64,000 bases of DNA from Amylostereum areolatum. Lineage: Eukaryota > Basidiomycota > Agaricomycetes > Russulales > Stereaceae. The translations under genes and the position numbers were made by a program. Each line of letters opens with the position of its first letter. Within the stretch, counting starts at the first letter, position 1. This document shows positions 10,994 to 24,004 of this stretch, one piece after another. Location of the stretch: positions 2,542,001 through 2,606,000 of the forward strand of contig SAXG01000002.1 of assembly GCA_012932865.1 (NCBI GenBank), in the 5' to 3' direction. The notes beneath the pieces are model-generated. The model was not told where the DNA came from. It worked only from the letters and a program-made list of their open reading frames with translations, and did no database searches.

Positions 10994-13389
10994 TCAGACG
11001 TGAAGGTATAGGCCCTTGTCCTTCCGAATTTTCGTCATGGCTGTGACAATAGATATCAAACGAGGCTGCCTCCTAGCACAACAAAGAAGACACGTACCGG
11101 CAATGATGGCGCTACCTACACCGCTTCCATCTTCTGCGTGGTATGTGACGATGTTGCTGATGAGTCAAAGTTTATGAGTTTTCTCCTAATCAGAATCAGT
11201 CGAAATGCACGCACCGCCCCTTATCACCAAAAATATCTTGTAGACCTTCGTGTACGCGTTCCGGAAAGCCAGGGTATTTCTACAGATGCCATTGAATGAC
11301 GTGGAGAGGTATACGTCAATGGAGGGGAACACACGTTATACAGCGAGCCATCTGCGCCAACGGAACAACCCTCCTCTAGGTATCCCATCTTGCTGACGAT
11401 CGCCGCAATACCGCAGGAGCTCAATCTGGCTGCACGGCGTCCTACCAGCTTAGCCAATGCACGGAAAAATTGCCGTTCCGCTAACGTGGTTTCCAGTGCG
11501 AAAAAGTGCGTGAAGATACCAATGATCATCAGGAGCTCCTCCGTGGGATCACTGCGATGTCATGGATCAGCAACAATTCCGAGATCGAAAGGGAAGAAGG
11601 GTATGGCACCTCTCCATGAGAGACAAGAACGCAGTATCCAGAGCATATGGTATTTCGATCTTGTACGTGTTTTGACCAAGGAACAGCACACCGTCATCAA
11701 TAAGTTCACAGATGATAAGACGCAGAATCTCGCCCAGATACCGCCCTGAAATCAGTTTCTAAGAGTAGGTTAGCATCTGGGGTAGGTAAAGAGGTAGTAC
11801 ATAAGAACTGACCTCGAAAGCCTGTTCTCCCGGCTTATTGGACTTCTCGTCAATGATCTGGTCGTACTTTGTACGGGGGAGATGCTCGTGTTGGAAGGAA
11901 TCAAATGCACCCTGCAATTGACACCAGCTCAGAAAGGGATAAATCAGAGGCATAAGAGTATATACCCATTCACAATTGATGGCCATCTCAGAATCGTCCT
12001 CGAGACCTAAGTTCTTGATCTTGGGGATGCTGCCCACACGTTCCATGTAGGCGGCATTGCAACCTGTACCGAAGATGACCGCGATCTTCGTCCGCGGATT
12101 CACGTAAGCTGAGGCAATGAGAGTTCCAGTGGTGTCATTGATAAGAGCTGTCAGTTGGACCGGGACTTTCTGTTCTGGATGGTCAGACGCAGGAGAAGAG
12201 GCGAGGCAAGGACAGCGTACATATTTCTCAAGGCTTTGGCGGAACATCTCAGCAACGTCGCGGCCCTCTGTGTTTGGTGCACCGAAGCCTTTCGTCCATC
12301 GGATAAGGTTGCCTTGGTCGATGCGATCTTGTCTACAAATGACAAGTCAGCGGTACGTTGGGACAGACATCAGAAGGCGGTACCCCCGGTAAACTTACGT
12401 GCATGGATATGAGAACTACGAGCGGACCTGGATCGTCAGCTTCGCGTACGATAGTTGGGAGGATTGTCGAGGTGACGTCATTGTGTAGATGCAACTCACC
12501 GTGAATCCGAGAGGTAAGAGGTCCCCGTCCTTGATGGATCCTTCTTCGTAGTTCGACCTGACGAACGTCTTGAGGCATTCCGCACAGAAATCGAACAGTT
12601 TCTGGCCATCCTCCTGCTTCTGCTCCTCGGTGAGACGGTATTTTGACTGTGTGATCTCGAATTTGCCATCGCCCTGGAGAGTAACGAGGCAGACACGTAA
12701 ATTGGTACCACCTAGGCCGGTGTTTTGTGAGCAAGGATCGTGGAATGAATATACTTAGACCTTACCGAGATCGACGGCAAGATAGTCGCCCGTTTCTTTG
12801 CCTGTTGGCCAACCGAAAACATAGGTGGGGATCATGGGCTACGGGATAAACCAAGTGGAAGGTCAGCAAGGGAGAGAATGAAGATGACTGATCCGTGTTG
12901 AGCAAAGAGTAGAGATGGAAACGGAATGCGGATAGGAGACGAAAGCCATGGCAAGGTGAAGTCGCCGTAGATGGACAGAGGATAGCGAGGTAAAAAGATG
13001 CTAACAGAGAATCAGAGCCGATGACATACCACAGTCTGACCTGGCTTTTCCAAACCAACTTCAAGAGTGTCTTTGAACGCCTCGACGATCATGCGCATCC
13101 TCTGGGGAGTGAGCGTGAACCTGAAACGACGGCTGATTAGCCAGTCTCTGCCAATCGCGTAGTCAACAAGATACGCACAAACTCTCATACTTCCGCAAAT
13201 GATCTGCCATGGTTCTGTCAACATCGACATAAGATGTGAACTTGATGTGAACGCTGGTAAAGCAGGAGGAGATGCGCACTTCTTGGTTGCGTGGGGGAGG
13301 TCCTCCTCATCGTGTGTCCTTGTGTGAAACGCGAGCGTCTGTCCCGAAGGCAGCGTAACGCTACCACTTCCCCTACGAGATGGTGGCAT
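10994..13389 (-). CDS. Hexokinase
   Basis: ATP-dependent hexose phosphorylation, the first step of glycolysis, in the cytosol. Start ATG 13389 (MPPSRRGSGSVTLPSGQ). The catalytic core is complete across many exons: FTLTPQRMRMIVEAFKDTL, the phosphate-1 loop AVDLGGTNLRV, LPLGFT before the sugar-binding region, the second ATP segment INDTTGTLIAS, GTGCNAAYMERV, INCEWGAFDSF, LPRTKYDQIIDE, KPGEQAFE, FFALETTLAERQFFRALAKL, SACGIAAIVSKMGYLEEGCSVGADGSLYN and HAEDGSGVGSAIIAAMTKIRK. It stops at 10994-10996. Introns such as the one between AVDLG and GTNLRV (GTAAGG...GCCTAG) are clear. The 5' end includes a 37-codon first exon before MADHLRKYESL. Length and motif order match fungal hexokinase of about 500 aa. 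Confidence 0.95.
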
Positions 13390-13855
13390 GATAGATTGCG
13401 AGAGAGATGTAAGAGGACGAGGGAAGCGGGGGAGAGCGGATCCAAGGGTGGACGACACTCCGAGGCCTGTCCGAGGCAGAAGCGGAGCGAAGAAGTGGGG
13501 AGACCGTGGGAAGTCCGTGACTTCTAATATGGTCTCGGATTCCGGGTGTAGTGAGTACCAATGGGGCCCACTGGTGTCAGTACTCTGAAAATAGCTACAA
13601 GCTCTTACGATATCGAAGCGAATGTTCAGAGCATTTAGCTGGTCGAGGTGAGTAGGAAGGTTAGACAAGGTTCGCCGTTCTTGTCGCTGATAGGGTCGGT
13701 TAGCCTCAGGTCGCCTGAGATCGAACTCACCCTCGCGCCCGAGGCCTCGCCGCTCTTCATTCCAACTTGAACCATCAAAACCGCAGGTTCTCATACATTC
13801 ATACAGAGACATCACGCCGTCGACGAGAAAATCCACCCTTTCCTCAACCCTTGCT
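13390..13855. promoter_or_regulatory. Shared divergent promoter region of hexokinase and GMC oxidoreductase
   Basis: The 466 bases between the two start codons must hold both promoters, because the genes point away from each other. I could not pick out a convincing TATA box or operator. Open frames across it on both strands look like GC-driven shadows. Confidence 0.5.
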
Positions 13856-15918
13856 ATGGGTTTCATCCCTTGGTTTACCAAGTATCCCGAAACGAAGGTG
13901 TCTGAACTTGCGGAAGAATACGACTACATCATCGTAGGTGAGCCCACTTCGGCCTCCGGTCTCGTACTTTACATGTTTACACACGTTTAAACCAGGTGGC
14001 GGAACAGCAGGCTGCGTTCTCGCGAACCGACTAAGTGCTGGCCCTTCCAATCGTGTCTTGCTCCTCGAGCAAGGCCCAGTTGCGGACACATGGGCATCCC
14101 GCGTGCCGCTACTTTCTTCCGATTTCGCTTCTGACGGCTCCCGCACACTCAGAATCACCTCAGAGTATCAGCAGGAGATCAACCAAGACCGTGTTCTGTA
14201 CGTTGGCAAGGCGCTCGGCGGTTCGTCGAGGATCAATGCAATGCTCTATACGCGTGGACTTCCGGCTGAATACGATGCTTGGGAGGCAGCTGGCAGGGAT
14301 GGGTGGGGGTGGAAGGATCTCAAGCCGTACTTCTTGAAATCGGAGCATGCGAACTATGCATGCGACCCAGACGTGCACAACACCAAAGGTAAGTTACGCA
14401 TCATCTTGCGTAACGCTCCCCGAGACGACAAGTCACTTCCAGGTGAATGGCACAATTCGGATGGTGGAGACTTGGCTTTTAGCGGATTCGAACAGTGAGT
14501 TACATTGAATGGGGATGGCGGTCAGACGATGATGATGGTGTCCTGCAGCACTAAGGAAGCTTGTCGTGCCGTCGGCCTTCCCTACATCGGCGACCTCAAC
14601 TCTCCAGATCATCCTTCTTATGGATGTGGTCGCATTCACCTCACGCGGGACGACCACGCTCGTCGTCACTCGACCTTCCACGCATTCATTCCTAAAAGTT
14701 TAGCATTGGAGAGACGCGAGAGGCTACACATATGCACGAACTCCACAGTGTCCAGGCTCGAGATCGACAACGAGACTAGTGGTCGTCATGTCGTCCGAGG
14801 CGTGGTCATAACAAGTGCGAACGGGACCACTAAAACTGTCCGTGCAGCGAAAGAGGTTGTGCTGTCAGCCGGACCTTTTGGATCACCCCGAGTATTGATG
14901 CTCAGGTATGCTACGCGCTTACACGACTGTATACCTTTTGGACTTATTGTTCCATCAGTGGCGTGGGTCCGGTCGAACATTTGAAGGAACATGGTATCAA
15001 AGTCATCAAGGATCTCCCTGCTGTCGGATCTAACTTGGTGCGTTCTGCGCTTGCGTTGGGGTGCCAGCGAATAGCTCTTGACGTTTGCCCATAGCAAGAC
15101 CATTTCGGCGTCTCCGTTTCATACGATGTGCCGATGAAGGAGTCGCTTCTCGCGCTGGAGAAAAGGCCATGGGTTTTCATCATAGAACTCTTTCGCTACT
15201 TGCTATTTGGAACCGGCCTTCTACTGGCCCCGGTGTTGCAAATGGCGATATTTACCTCTTCAGCATTTCTGGATAGCAATGGTCTTCCCACGCAAATGGA
15301 GAAGGCGGATGGCAAGACTCTTCCCGACGTTGAGATCATGCCTGTATGCCACTTTATATCTCTCCGTATGGCTGTAATTCATCATGATGCATATAGATGG
15401 CGTACGACACGGGAGATGGGTTCGACTGGGATAAGAAGAACGGCGTGTATAGCTTCCTATGTGTTCTCTTACGCCCCAAAAGTAAGGGTACTGTCCGTCT
15501 TGCGTCTTCCGACCCCGCCGACGCCTTACGCATCGACCCCCGCTTCCTTTCCAACCCGGACGACTTCGCCCCTCTCCGGGCCTGCGTCCGTCTCTCCCTC
15601 CGCCTTCGTGACCGCATGCGAGCGCAAGGATATACCCTCCGCGATTGGCGCTCCCCCGAAGCTGAAGATGACGCATCATTGGACACATTCATCCGCGGAC
15701 GCAATCGGACCACGTACCATTACTCGTCGACTTGTCGGATGGCTCCTGAACACGATGCAGAAGGGGGAGGAGTTGTAGACGATCGCCTGAACGTGCACGG
15801 GTTTGCCAACTTGCGCATTGCGGACTCGTCAGTGTTTCCTTGGATCCCGGCGACCCACCTTCAGGCCCCGACAGTTGCTGTGGCGGAGAAGTGTGCAGAC
15901 CTGATGCTAGGAAAGTAA
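13856..15918 (+). CDS. GMC oxidoreductase (FAD-dependent alcohol/choline dehydrogenase type)
   Basis: FAD enzyme of the glucose-methanol-choline family. Start ATG 13856 (MGFIPWFTKYPETKVSEL). The dinucleotide-binding motif DYIIVGGGTAGCVLANRL is joined across intron 13938-13995. PROSITE-type signature 1 is GKALGGSSRINAMLYTRG. Signature 2 is GPFGSPRVLMLSGVG, whose Ser is made by splicing. The C-terminus carries the catalytic His region YHYSSTCRMAP and RIADSSVFPWIPATHLQAPT, with TAA at 15916-15918. Clear introns also lie after HNTK, after GFE, after VGSNL and before MAYDTGDG. No N-terminal secretion signal is obvious, so it is probably intracellular. The substrate is unknown; aryl-alcohol, methanol or choline-type enzymes are all possible. 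Confidence 0.92.
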
Positions 15919-16047
15919 CCAACCGGCTGTGCCAGTAGTCCTGTATTCTCGTGTAATGCGCCGGACGCTCAGGACAAGCATATGGGACATGTTTGAAGTG
16001 TTCTCCTATCATACATACATTGTAGGAACTTCCGTTCCGGCGCAATC

Positions 16048-18075
16048 TCATACCACGCTCGCTTTTCCAAATTCTTCTTCGAATGAAGACCTGACCTGCA
16101 AGCCGTGAAGTCCATTGTTATCCTTTCATGACAGCCCTGGGCATACCTTGGAGAAAAAGTCATCATCGGCGAGGACGCGAAGGCCTGCCAGGGCAAGTGC
16201 CTTTGAGACATTGAGGCAAGCCTTATGTGCCTCCGGTGTGGCTGCAGCTTCCGTGAATGCCACAGTATGGTTTCCACCGTTAGGCTGAGTAGGGATCGCT
16301 GGAATGGCGTTTCATTCCGAGGTACTCGTGAATGAATGCTGCCAGACTTACAAAATCCGGGATGGAGAGAGGGGAGGGCTGGACGAACGAAGTTAAGCTT
16401 GATACCACATTCATGCCACCCTGGGCGACATATATCATACCGTATGTTATATTTCCCTGGAAACGATATGAATCACGGTCGATATTCGCATTCAAAATAT
16501 AAGAATAACGCACAAAGTCCGTTGATGCACTTGCAATTCCAAACTCATAGTCGATGGGGCCGTATTTACTCCTGAACGTCTCGGCAAATGTATCACCTAG
16601 TGGAATACATTGTCAGCGATACCGATAGACAAGAGCTAGGTACCTGCAAACCTAACGCTTTATTCTGACGCAGATCGTACGTTGGCTTTTCAGGGGGGGT
16701 GATATTGCATGTACAGGCGGTCGCCAACGCCGCCGCCCTTCGCAAAGATAGAATATCAGGACGAGTAAATTGAAGGAGTGTCTATTGACGTACTCGACAC
16801 ATGCCCGAACCCGAGGTTCAAGTAATTGTACTTCGGCCCTTGTCGGAGCGCGTGTATATAGTCTGTACGAGGGTGTGTTAACAGACAAACGATTGTCGCA
16901 GAGAAACACACACGTCATCTTGGAATAGTCCGGGATAACTGTCAATAGGTCAAAAAACGAAGATATGGCCAGGAGCAGGAGCGTACTGTTCGGCGCCCAG
17001 TTTTTTCCCTCAATGATTCCGTGCACGCGATGGCTGGGTTTGATCTGCTGGCGAAGCAGTCCGATACTTGAATATGCTGACACCGCTGCATCCAGAGCAT
17101 TCTGCCCTTCCCAAGGTGCAAGAGCTGCATGCGCGCTGCAACATGGTATCTTAAGTTTGAAGTCGCGAAGAAGAGGATGACCACGCCACGCACGTATGGC
17201 CGTGATATTCAACCGTTACGCGTTCGAGAGCTAAGCAACTGGAGAGACTTGCACCATGGATTGGGCCCGGGGCCGGATGGGACCTATAGCACTTTCAGTC
17301 ATTTCCCTCTATAAGCGGCAGGAAGGAGGGAGACACTTGCATAAGACACGCGTCCATTCCTTCGTATGCCCCAGCCTCCAGTAGAATGGCTTTCCCAGAG
17401 CCTCCCTCCTCCGCTATGATGGTAACATATCAGAAGCCTAGCCGACGTATGTGCGCGGGACAAACCTGGCGTTCCCAAAAGAGCTACCTTGCCAGGGATA
17501 TCGTGTTTGAGCATAGCTGCTTTGACGGCAAGCGCGACGGCGACACCAGAAATCGCGATTAGATTGTGACCACAAGCATGTCCGATCCCGGGAAGGGCGT
17601 CCATTTCTGAGTTCACACCCAGTGTGCGACCGCCGCTGCCGTTAGTGAAAGTGGCAATCCAGGCCGTCTTCAAGTGAAAGTGCTCTTGAACATCCCATCC
17701 GCGCTTCTTCATGAACGAGGTCAGAGTGTCATGCGCATGCCTGAAAGGATGGCGCAAATGCGTGGTTATAGTGAGTGATCCGTTCGGGACTTGCGAGAAA
17801 GTACCGACTTTTCCTCGAACATGAGCTCAGGGTGACCTGTAGTAATGTTCGAAGACCGAGAGGTGGCGCAGCAAATGTAGCATACCATGGATATCCATGC
17901 TGAGGGCCCTTAGATCTCCATCCAAAGCGTCGATTTCAGCTTCGATCGTCCTGAGGACATCTGGCCTGTATACCCCCAACGATTGATCTTGCCCATCGAC
18001 TTCGTATAACGGGCCAGTCGTCGCGTCAGGTCTCCAAATCGGAACGCGGTCCTTCGTCAAGACAGGCATAGCCAT
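16048..18075 (-). CDS. M20-family metallopeptidase / amidohydrolase (PM20D2-like)
   Basis: Zinc-dependent peptidase or amidase of the M20 clan. Start ATG 18075 (MAMPVLTKDRVPIWRP). Order of pieces: IEAEIDALDGDLRALSMDIHG, HPELMFEEK, HAHDTLTSFMKKRGW, the metal motif GHACGHN, the catalytic/metal motif AEEGGSGKAILLEAGAYEG, the dimerisation region HAALAPWEGQNALDAAV, GIIEGKNWAPNIIPDYSKM, then QPNGGNHTVAFTEAAATPEA with the last metal-site His, and DDDFFSK spliced to VRSSFEEEFGKASVV, stopping at 16048-16050. Most introns are about 50 nt. One junction near 17285-17340 did not give an unbroken frame by eye, so a splice choice or small error there is unresolved. The role could be dipeptide or acyl-amino-acid hydrolysis. 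Confidence 0.87.
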
Positions 18076-18459
18076 GGAAAAACGTTCTTTTCAAGGTTTC
18101 CACTGGCAAGGCGGGGACCGACGCTTGGTGAGATCTTGAGAAGTTGAGCGAGTTCACGTTCATGGTCGGCTTCTTATCTTATCTTATGACTCTGAATCTT
18201 AAGTATCTAGAAATTGGCGTTCGATTTCCCACTTGCCACATACAACCGGCGTACCACCAGAGCTAATGCAAGATCAACAATTGGAACTCCAATCCGCCAT
18301 CGGAAAGGGCAGCCTGACTACTATGCGCTGGTAGGCCCCTGACTCTTTGGTATCAGCCGGGTCGCCTGCTCGGAGCGCGGCTTGATGTCACATTCAAAAG
18401 GGTTCACATGTCTAGTACACGATGGGTAAGCGCAGACATGGGGTTCACGACGGTCCGAC
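18076..18459. other. Intergenic region, no gene seen
   Basis: About 380 bases between the M20 start and the 3' end of the second P450. It should contain the M20 promoter. Nothing else is recognisable. Confidence 0.4.
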
Positions 18460-20555
18460 CTACAAAATCAACCCGGGATGAAACAAGGGTTCAGACGGCA
18501 AGGGCTGTCCTGGTTTCGGCGTGATGTCGAACACGGAGAGTATGCAGACCGAGGTGTACCACATCGAATCGTGCGCCATAAATCGACCCTAGGATTAGGC
18601 CGGGTTGGTAGGGTAGTACCATGTGGAGATTGACCAGTACTTGGCTTACCGGACAGATCCTTTTTCCGAAACCAAAGACAGCGTCTGGACCTTGCACGCT
18701 CGTGTCGAGCTGGCCACTGGCCGTTAGAAATCTTTCTGGGCGCACCTTGTCCGGTTCAGGGTAGGTGGATGGGTCGTTCATAAACGCCCTGTGTCAACAT
18801 TTAGTGGGACTCGAAGTTTAGTAGGTGGCGCTTTACCATGCGTTCCACGTTATCACTGTGCCTTTGGGGATGAAGTAGCCCTTGTATACGTCATCCTCGG
18901 CGCTGACGTGTGGCATCCCTATTCCCAACAGTAGGTGCTCTTCGAAAGAGACATAAAGCGAGCAAAAGGCAAAAAAAGCGTACCCAGAGGTGCGATAGTT
19001 CCCCAGCGAAGGACTTCTTTCACAAGTGCCGATATATATGGTAGCCCGTTCTCATCCGAGAACCCTGGAAGACGGGTGTCCCCGATGACTCTGTCCAACT
19101 CTTCATGTGCACGTCGTTGCACCTCCGGAAAGAGAAGCATGGCGAGGATGAAAGCTTTGAAATAGACCACAGTCTGGGGCCGAGAATTAGAACGAGGATA
19201 TATATGTCAGTACAGCATGGCCACGCACTGTGTCCGCGGCGCCTAGAGAATGTAAACGATGAATTACGGGTTTTCGATATCGCAAGAGACCCAGCGTACC
19301 CAAGTAAGCGGTAGCGCAGATGCTTTTGATGTTATATTCATTTGAATTGAAGATCGCATCGTCGCTGTAGTCGTCCAACAACTCAGTCGCCGCGCAATTT
19401 ACCGCTCTTCCTTGACCCTACAGCACCGTCAAACACGGAGCACGTTGCGATATAAGTACAACCCACAAGCTCTCCCTTGAACCACTCATAAGGGGCGTTC
19501 AACATTCTCAGAGTATCGCGCTTCCATTCATCAGTCTGCTTCTTCCAACCCATTCCAGGAAGCCAAGACGGTAGGTGTTGGACTGAGATCATAGCCCGTT
19601 AACACACGGAGCTACAGTGAATAATAGGCACTACTCACGCCATGGAAAACTTTCTACAGCCCATCCATCCAGTGATCTATTGAAACCTTCCTGAGCGCTA
19701 TCGGCGTAAGCGATGAACTCGTCGTTCTCGGGTTTGACCTTCATGCCGTAGACCATGTCTAGGATCAGTGAACTCGCCATGCTATCATTGAAGTTGAGTC
19801 ATGTACAATGTTTACACTAATCGAGGAAGCACGCACTACGGGATGTGGTGAAGGAAGTTGTCCGGCGTTTCCAAGAAACGTTGCAGTAGGCTGATAGTCA
19901 TTCTCTCCATGTGTGACCTCCATTTTCGAGTTTCAGCTTGACGGAAGTGTCGTTGGAACACGGGACGGCATGTTTTCCACTTCTCTAAATCTGGTGAAAA
20001 CGCGAAGCTCCAGCCAAACCCGATGCTGAAGAGGGAATATGTATTTAGAAAATGGGTCTTCAGCTATACCGTTAGGGCCAACGCACGCTTCGTTGATCAT
20101 TGGAAGACGGGGTCTAAATGTGCCTTGGATCAGTACTACGAAGACCTGGGAGAGACAAGGCAAGACTCGCCGCAGGTTGAAGTTGGAGCCTTTTTTGTCC
20201 AGAAGTTCTTTTGCTGTTGCTATATCATTCGCGACCATGAAGTACGTGCCTAGTAAGTTGACATGTACGAGAGGCGAGCCTGATGATAACGATTCAGTCC
20301 TTGTTCGCGCCAATCAAAGCAACCAAACTCACCATACTCCCGCGCCCAGTTTGCATAGGCAAGCCACTGCGAGTGCTTTGGGATGTCCAATATGTTGCCT
20401 ATGAGAGGCCAGCCCTTGGGTCCGGGAGGTAAGTTTTCGATGGCCTCACGACCTCGGAGTCGGATGTAGAGGCTATACGAAAACAGGAAGGAGAGGAGGA
20501 GGACCCCTGCGTCGACAAGCGGTATACCAGTCAGTGACATGATGTCTAGACCCAA
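18460..20555 (-). CDS. Cytochrome P450 monooxygenase B (O-methylsterigmatocystin oxidoreductase-like class)
   Basis: Membrane-anchored P450. The start is ATG 20555, or the in-frame ATG 20540. A hydrophobic anchor (DAGVLLLSFLFSYSLYI) is followed by the hinge LPPGPKGWPLIGN. Later come SSGSPLVHVNLLGTYFMV, the oxygen-binding motif AGAADTT (joined across a GTGCGT...CCCCAG intron), KEVLRW with the ExxR residues, HVSAEDDVYKGYFIPKGTV, YPEPDKVRPERFL, and the haem loop FGFGKRICPG. The Gly follows a phase-0 intron (GTAAGC...TCCTAG) and GRFMAHDSMW comes next. The frame ends at TAG 18460-18462 after HPGLIL. This is slightly short of relatives, which end in a few more residues, so a last small exon is possible. 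The substrate is unknown. Confidence 0.85.
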
Positions 20556-22262
20556 GGATTGCTCCTAAGAACCTGACGCCCTAGTCTTCTTTATAAGTTT
20601 TTGAAGGCGGCCGCGAGGTTCCATAACGAGGTCCAACTTAGTCTTGCGGTCTGAGCGGAAAAATTATAACTTCGAAGGAAGCTCCAGGCTGGAATTTGGG
20701 TTGACAGCCTCCGTGACAGCGCACGGGGCGTTTTGGGGCGTTGGATGGTCGTGGTGACCGTGGTAGTAGTGGCGTGTACATATGGGCAAGACCTGGACAT
20801 CCCTAATATGCAGTGGAAATCAGCAGACCGTCCCACCATTCTAATCACCAGTGATGGAAAGCGCCGGAAGAGAGCAAGAAGAGGGATATGGTTGCTGCTT
20901 TCTTCCACATATCGCCGCAAACGGAGGGTCATTTGCACACGAGCGAGACGCTGGTGGAAACTGACGTCTACGTTATCAGCCGTAATTACAAGTGAAAGTT
21001 ACGAAACATGTACGGCGGATTGGTGCATATATATGGCAATTTTATTACTGTTGGAAAGAGCGTCCTCCCTGAACGGCCTGAACTCTTGCAAAAGAAACGA
21101 GCCCGACAAAGTCAGACGCACCTGGTAGTTCTTCGTCACTCCCAATCGTCCACCAGCATCATTTTCAGCCAGCACCTCCGGTACCGCGAATTGCGCCTCG
21201 GGCCTTTGCACGTCGTCAGCGTCCCGCGCGCGCTTCGTGCCCTGTCCGCCCTCCTTCCGTCTTACACCGCCCGTGCACGCCTTCACGCCTGTCGTCGCCT
21301 TGGCGGAGTGCGCCGCGGACGCGTCGTGGGGACGTAGTTGTAGGGCGAGGCCAGGGCAGGATCTAATGTAGGGCCAGAGGAAATGGGGGCTAGAAAAGAA
21401 TGAGCGCGAGAAGATCGGACAGGAGATGCTCACTGGAGTCGAACATGGTGAATCCTGAACGACGAGCGACGTAGCTAGGACGTCGCAGGATCGGGACGAG
21501 GAGGAACCGGAGGGGAACGTCGGGGACCACGACGGTGTAAATATCAAAGGCCTTTTATAGAGCGCAAACACGTGTGGGTACATGTGGGCTGTGGGCGCCA
21601 CGGGGTCCCCGGAGAGTACTTACAGCGATTCGGTACGCAGGCGGCAGGCCTAGCTTGCGGTGTTTTCTCGTTCTAAAAGGGTAAGTCGCCTGTGAAGCCA
21701 GGCTTGAAGGATACATTGCCGTCGGGAACAAGATTGGAAGCTGGAAGATCCGAGTCGTGAAGCAGCCGCCGACGAACCAACGGAAGGTCGGTGACTCGGA
21801 AGAACTGGAAACAACCCCGGCACAGATCGGCCGTCTCGGCAACCACAAAACACCACGTGATCGCGTTGAACTCGAGTGTGACTCGGCGACGCGTTCTCGG
21901 CGGTTCTGCTCCTTTTCACAATCTATCTCAACAAGCTATCCGACCCATCCGGCGACACTCGACACTCTCATTTTGTCCGCGATGTCAAACGATATCAACT
22001 GTCAATTGCTTATCCTCGCTTTGCCACCATGATTTTATCCCAATATCGTGCGTCAAGCGACTGTACTACTCAATGCTGTCACACCGCTCCATCGTTGAAC
22101 CATCGCTCATTGTCCAGTTCGGACGTACGGGACGATCTCTTGAACATATAACCCATAGTCTCTTATTCCTCTCGTTTCGGATTGTGCGTCGCTTGTACAC
22201 TTCGCCGCGTGTCGAAAAAAGTGGCGCGCTCGACCCGATCATCACCATGCACCTGCAACTCT
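20556..22262. other. Intergenic region, no confident gene
   Basis: About 1.7 kb between the second P450 and the interrupted host gene. A minus-strand ATG at 21445 opens a short reading frame that with one intron would give about 40 codons including LASPYNYVPTT. I could not extend it or match it to a family, so I do not call it. The rest has only short open frames. Confidence 0.35.
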
Positions 22263-22263
22263 C

Positions 22264-22272
22264 CTATATAAA
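22264..22272 (+). promoter_or_regulatory. TATA box of the interrupted host gene
   Basis: CTATATAAA lies about 50 bases upstream of the ATG at 22323, on the same strand. The spacing is normal for a fungal core promoter. This supports 22323 as a genuine gene start rather than a chance ATG beside the transposon. Confidence 0.5.
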
Positions 22273-22412
22273 TTATTTTGTGGTGACCCCTATTGCGTCT
22301 TCCCTCCTTTCCACTACCAGTGATGACTCTCGAAGACCCGCAGAACTATACTCTGTGTCGCCGTCCACAGGCCTCGTGGTGGCCTGGGGCTCACCAACTT
22401 CCACGCCGCCGA

Positions 22413-22417
22413 AGAGC
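22413..22417. repeat. Candidate 5-bp target duplication of transposon copy 1 (left)
   Basis: AGAGC here matches AGAGC at 39564-39568, directly outside the other end of the element. Two extra bases (AT) lie between it and the CAGG terminus on this side only. Removing the element plus one AGAGC restores the host reading frame. Confidence 0.5.
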
Positions 22418-22419
22418 AT

Positions 22420-22443
22420 CAGGAAAACCCTACCCTGCAAATG
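22420..22443. repeat. Terminal inverted repeat, copy 1 left end
   Basis: CAGGAAAACCCTACCCTGCA starts the element and is followed at once by three tandem CGACTAAACA-type units (22445-22475). The same end of copy 2 (55852 inward, minus strand) is identical as read. Confidence 0.7.
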
Positions 22444-23999
22444 AGCGACTAAACACGACTAAACACGACTAATTTAGTGGTATCCGTCTCGACCTCGCAA
22501 ATCGCTCTCCAACTCGCTAACATCGCGCTAATGCCTTGCACATATTCTGCTTGCTAAAATCATCTAATCTTGGTGTGTTAGCGGGCGCGGAGGGGCTCAG
22601 ATTAATAAGGTTGCACAAGCTTCCTCAAGTTGTATTACTCGGTTATCTTTGCAAGATCACAAGCTGTAGTTTCCAATGAATGAACCATCATATAATTGTG
22701 TACAGTAGATGAAAAGTACCCTCATACAACGGTCAAATACGAGTGTCTGTCCATGAATGGGTTTACCCGGAAGGCTGCACATACTTCCAGAACATTGAAG
22801 CACGTCCATTCTCGAGGAACGCAAGCACCGAACCGAGGAAATAGGTGGATGCTGCGAGCGATCGTGTCCACCGCGATTACACTCGATGTTCGTGTACCAT
22901 CACGACGAACTGAGCGTGAAACCTTGTACATACCATCACTTGCGTCGGGATGAGCCGCAAAGGGTGTGAACCATTCGACATACGCGAGATGTTTGGGCGG
23001 ATCCGGGCGTGCTGAGGAGTACATTTGATTGGCAGCCTCAGCAGGCATCTTGAACACTACGCGGACTTGTGCGACACGGTACCCTAAGAACAGATGGCAT
23101 TAGTGATACGGAAACAAGACCACCTTGATATAGATACATACCTCGAACGTTGTTCTGCTCCGAGTTACCGATCTTCACGAGCACTGTGTCAAATCGACTT
23201 GGGACTGTGCGGTTCTGAGTGCTCGTGTACGATGGGCGTATATGTGCCACGTCTAAATCCTGCACATTGTCCTGATTTCGGAGGAAATCTGGTGTCCAAA
23301 ACTTAATCTTGTGATAGACGGCCACAAATTGGAGTGGAACACGGAGGTTGTCGGCTGCCCTACGAGATGCGACGGTGCTGAGATATGGCTGGTTGTGTTG
23401 TGTGACGAAATCGGCGACAGCATCGGAGAAGTTGACAGCTCCGTATGAGTCATTGAGCGTGTCGAGCGAGACGGCTTTGAGAGTCGGCCATTTCGTCATG
23501 AGAATGCACGGACGCAATGATGTATCAGGGGTTTGGAATTCGGAAGGCTCAGGATGCCCAGCGAGACGCCAAGCGATAAACACCGCATGCCTCTGGATTT
23601 TCTCCCGGCGCTCGAGCCATGTTGTCATTTGCGGGTACTCGTCTTTACGGTTGCTTGCGCGGTATGCATCCTTTGCAAAATCGATGTGAAGACGTTCGGA
23701 CTGCTCCGTGTTGTAGTTATCGGTCGTTCCGAAGAGCTCGATGCTGGGGCGGTAGTGGCACATTGCGTGTATCTTCGGAAGATTGAAGTGTTCTCGTATG
23801 CCCAAGTCCACGAAGATCTCCTTGTTATCATGGAAGCGGCGGAGTGCATCGTCGAGGTCATCCAGAGTTTCGGATGTGTGTGATGGGAATTGGGCTATGT
23901 AGAGGAAATCTAAGAGCGCGCGGACAGCGTTGATGAGACGTGATGGATTCATGTTGTTCGGGAGAGGCAAGTCGACGATAAGTCCCATTAACACTCAGC

Positions 24000-24004
24000 A
24001 CATC
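24000..24004. repeat. Target site duplication ACATC of Gypsy-1 (left)
   Basis: ACATC is repeated at 34279-34283 on the other side of the retrotransposon. The uninterrupted target in transposon copy 2 (around 54268) has a single copy (as GATGT), which proves the insertion junctions. Confidence 0.95.

Noticed and set aside
21000..21601. 200-codon minus-strand ORF between the second P450 and the transposon
   Set aside because: No start context, family or codon pattern. The composition looks like translated GC-rich noncoding DNA.
22424..22434. AAACCCTACCC at the transposon ends as telomere-like repeat
   Set aside because: Only one or two units and always at the element terminus, so it is part of the terminal inverted repeat.
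21791..22444. 217-codon plus-strand ORF next to transposon copy 1
   Set aside because: It runs out of frame through the better-supported host exon at 22323 and into the transposon terminus.
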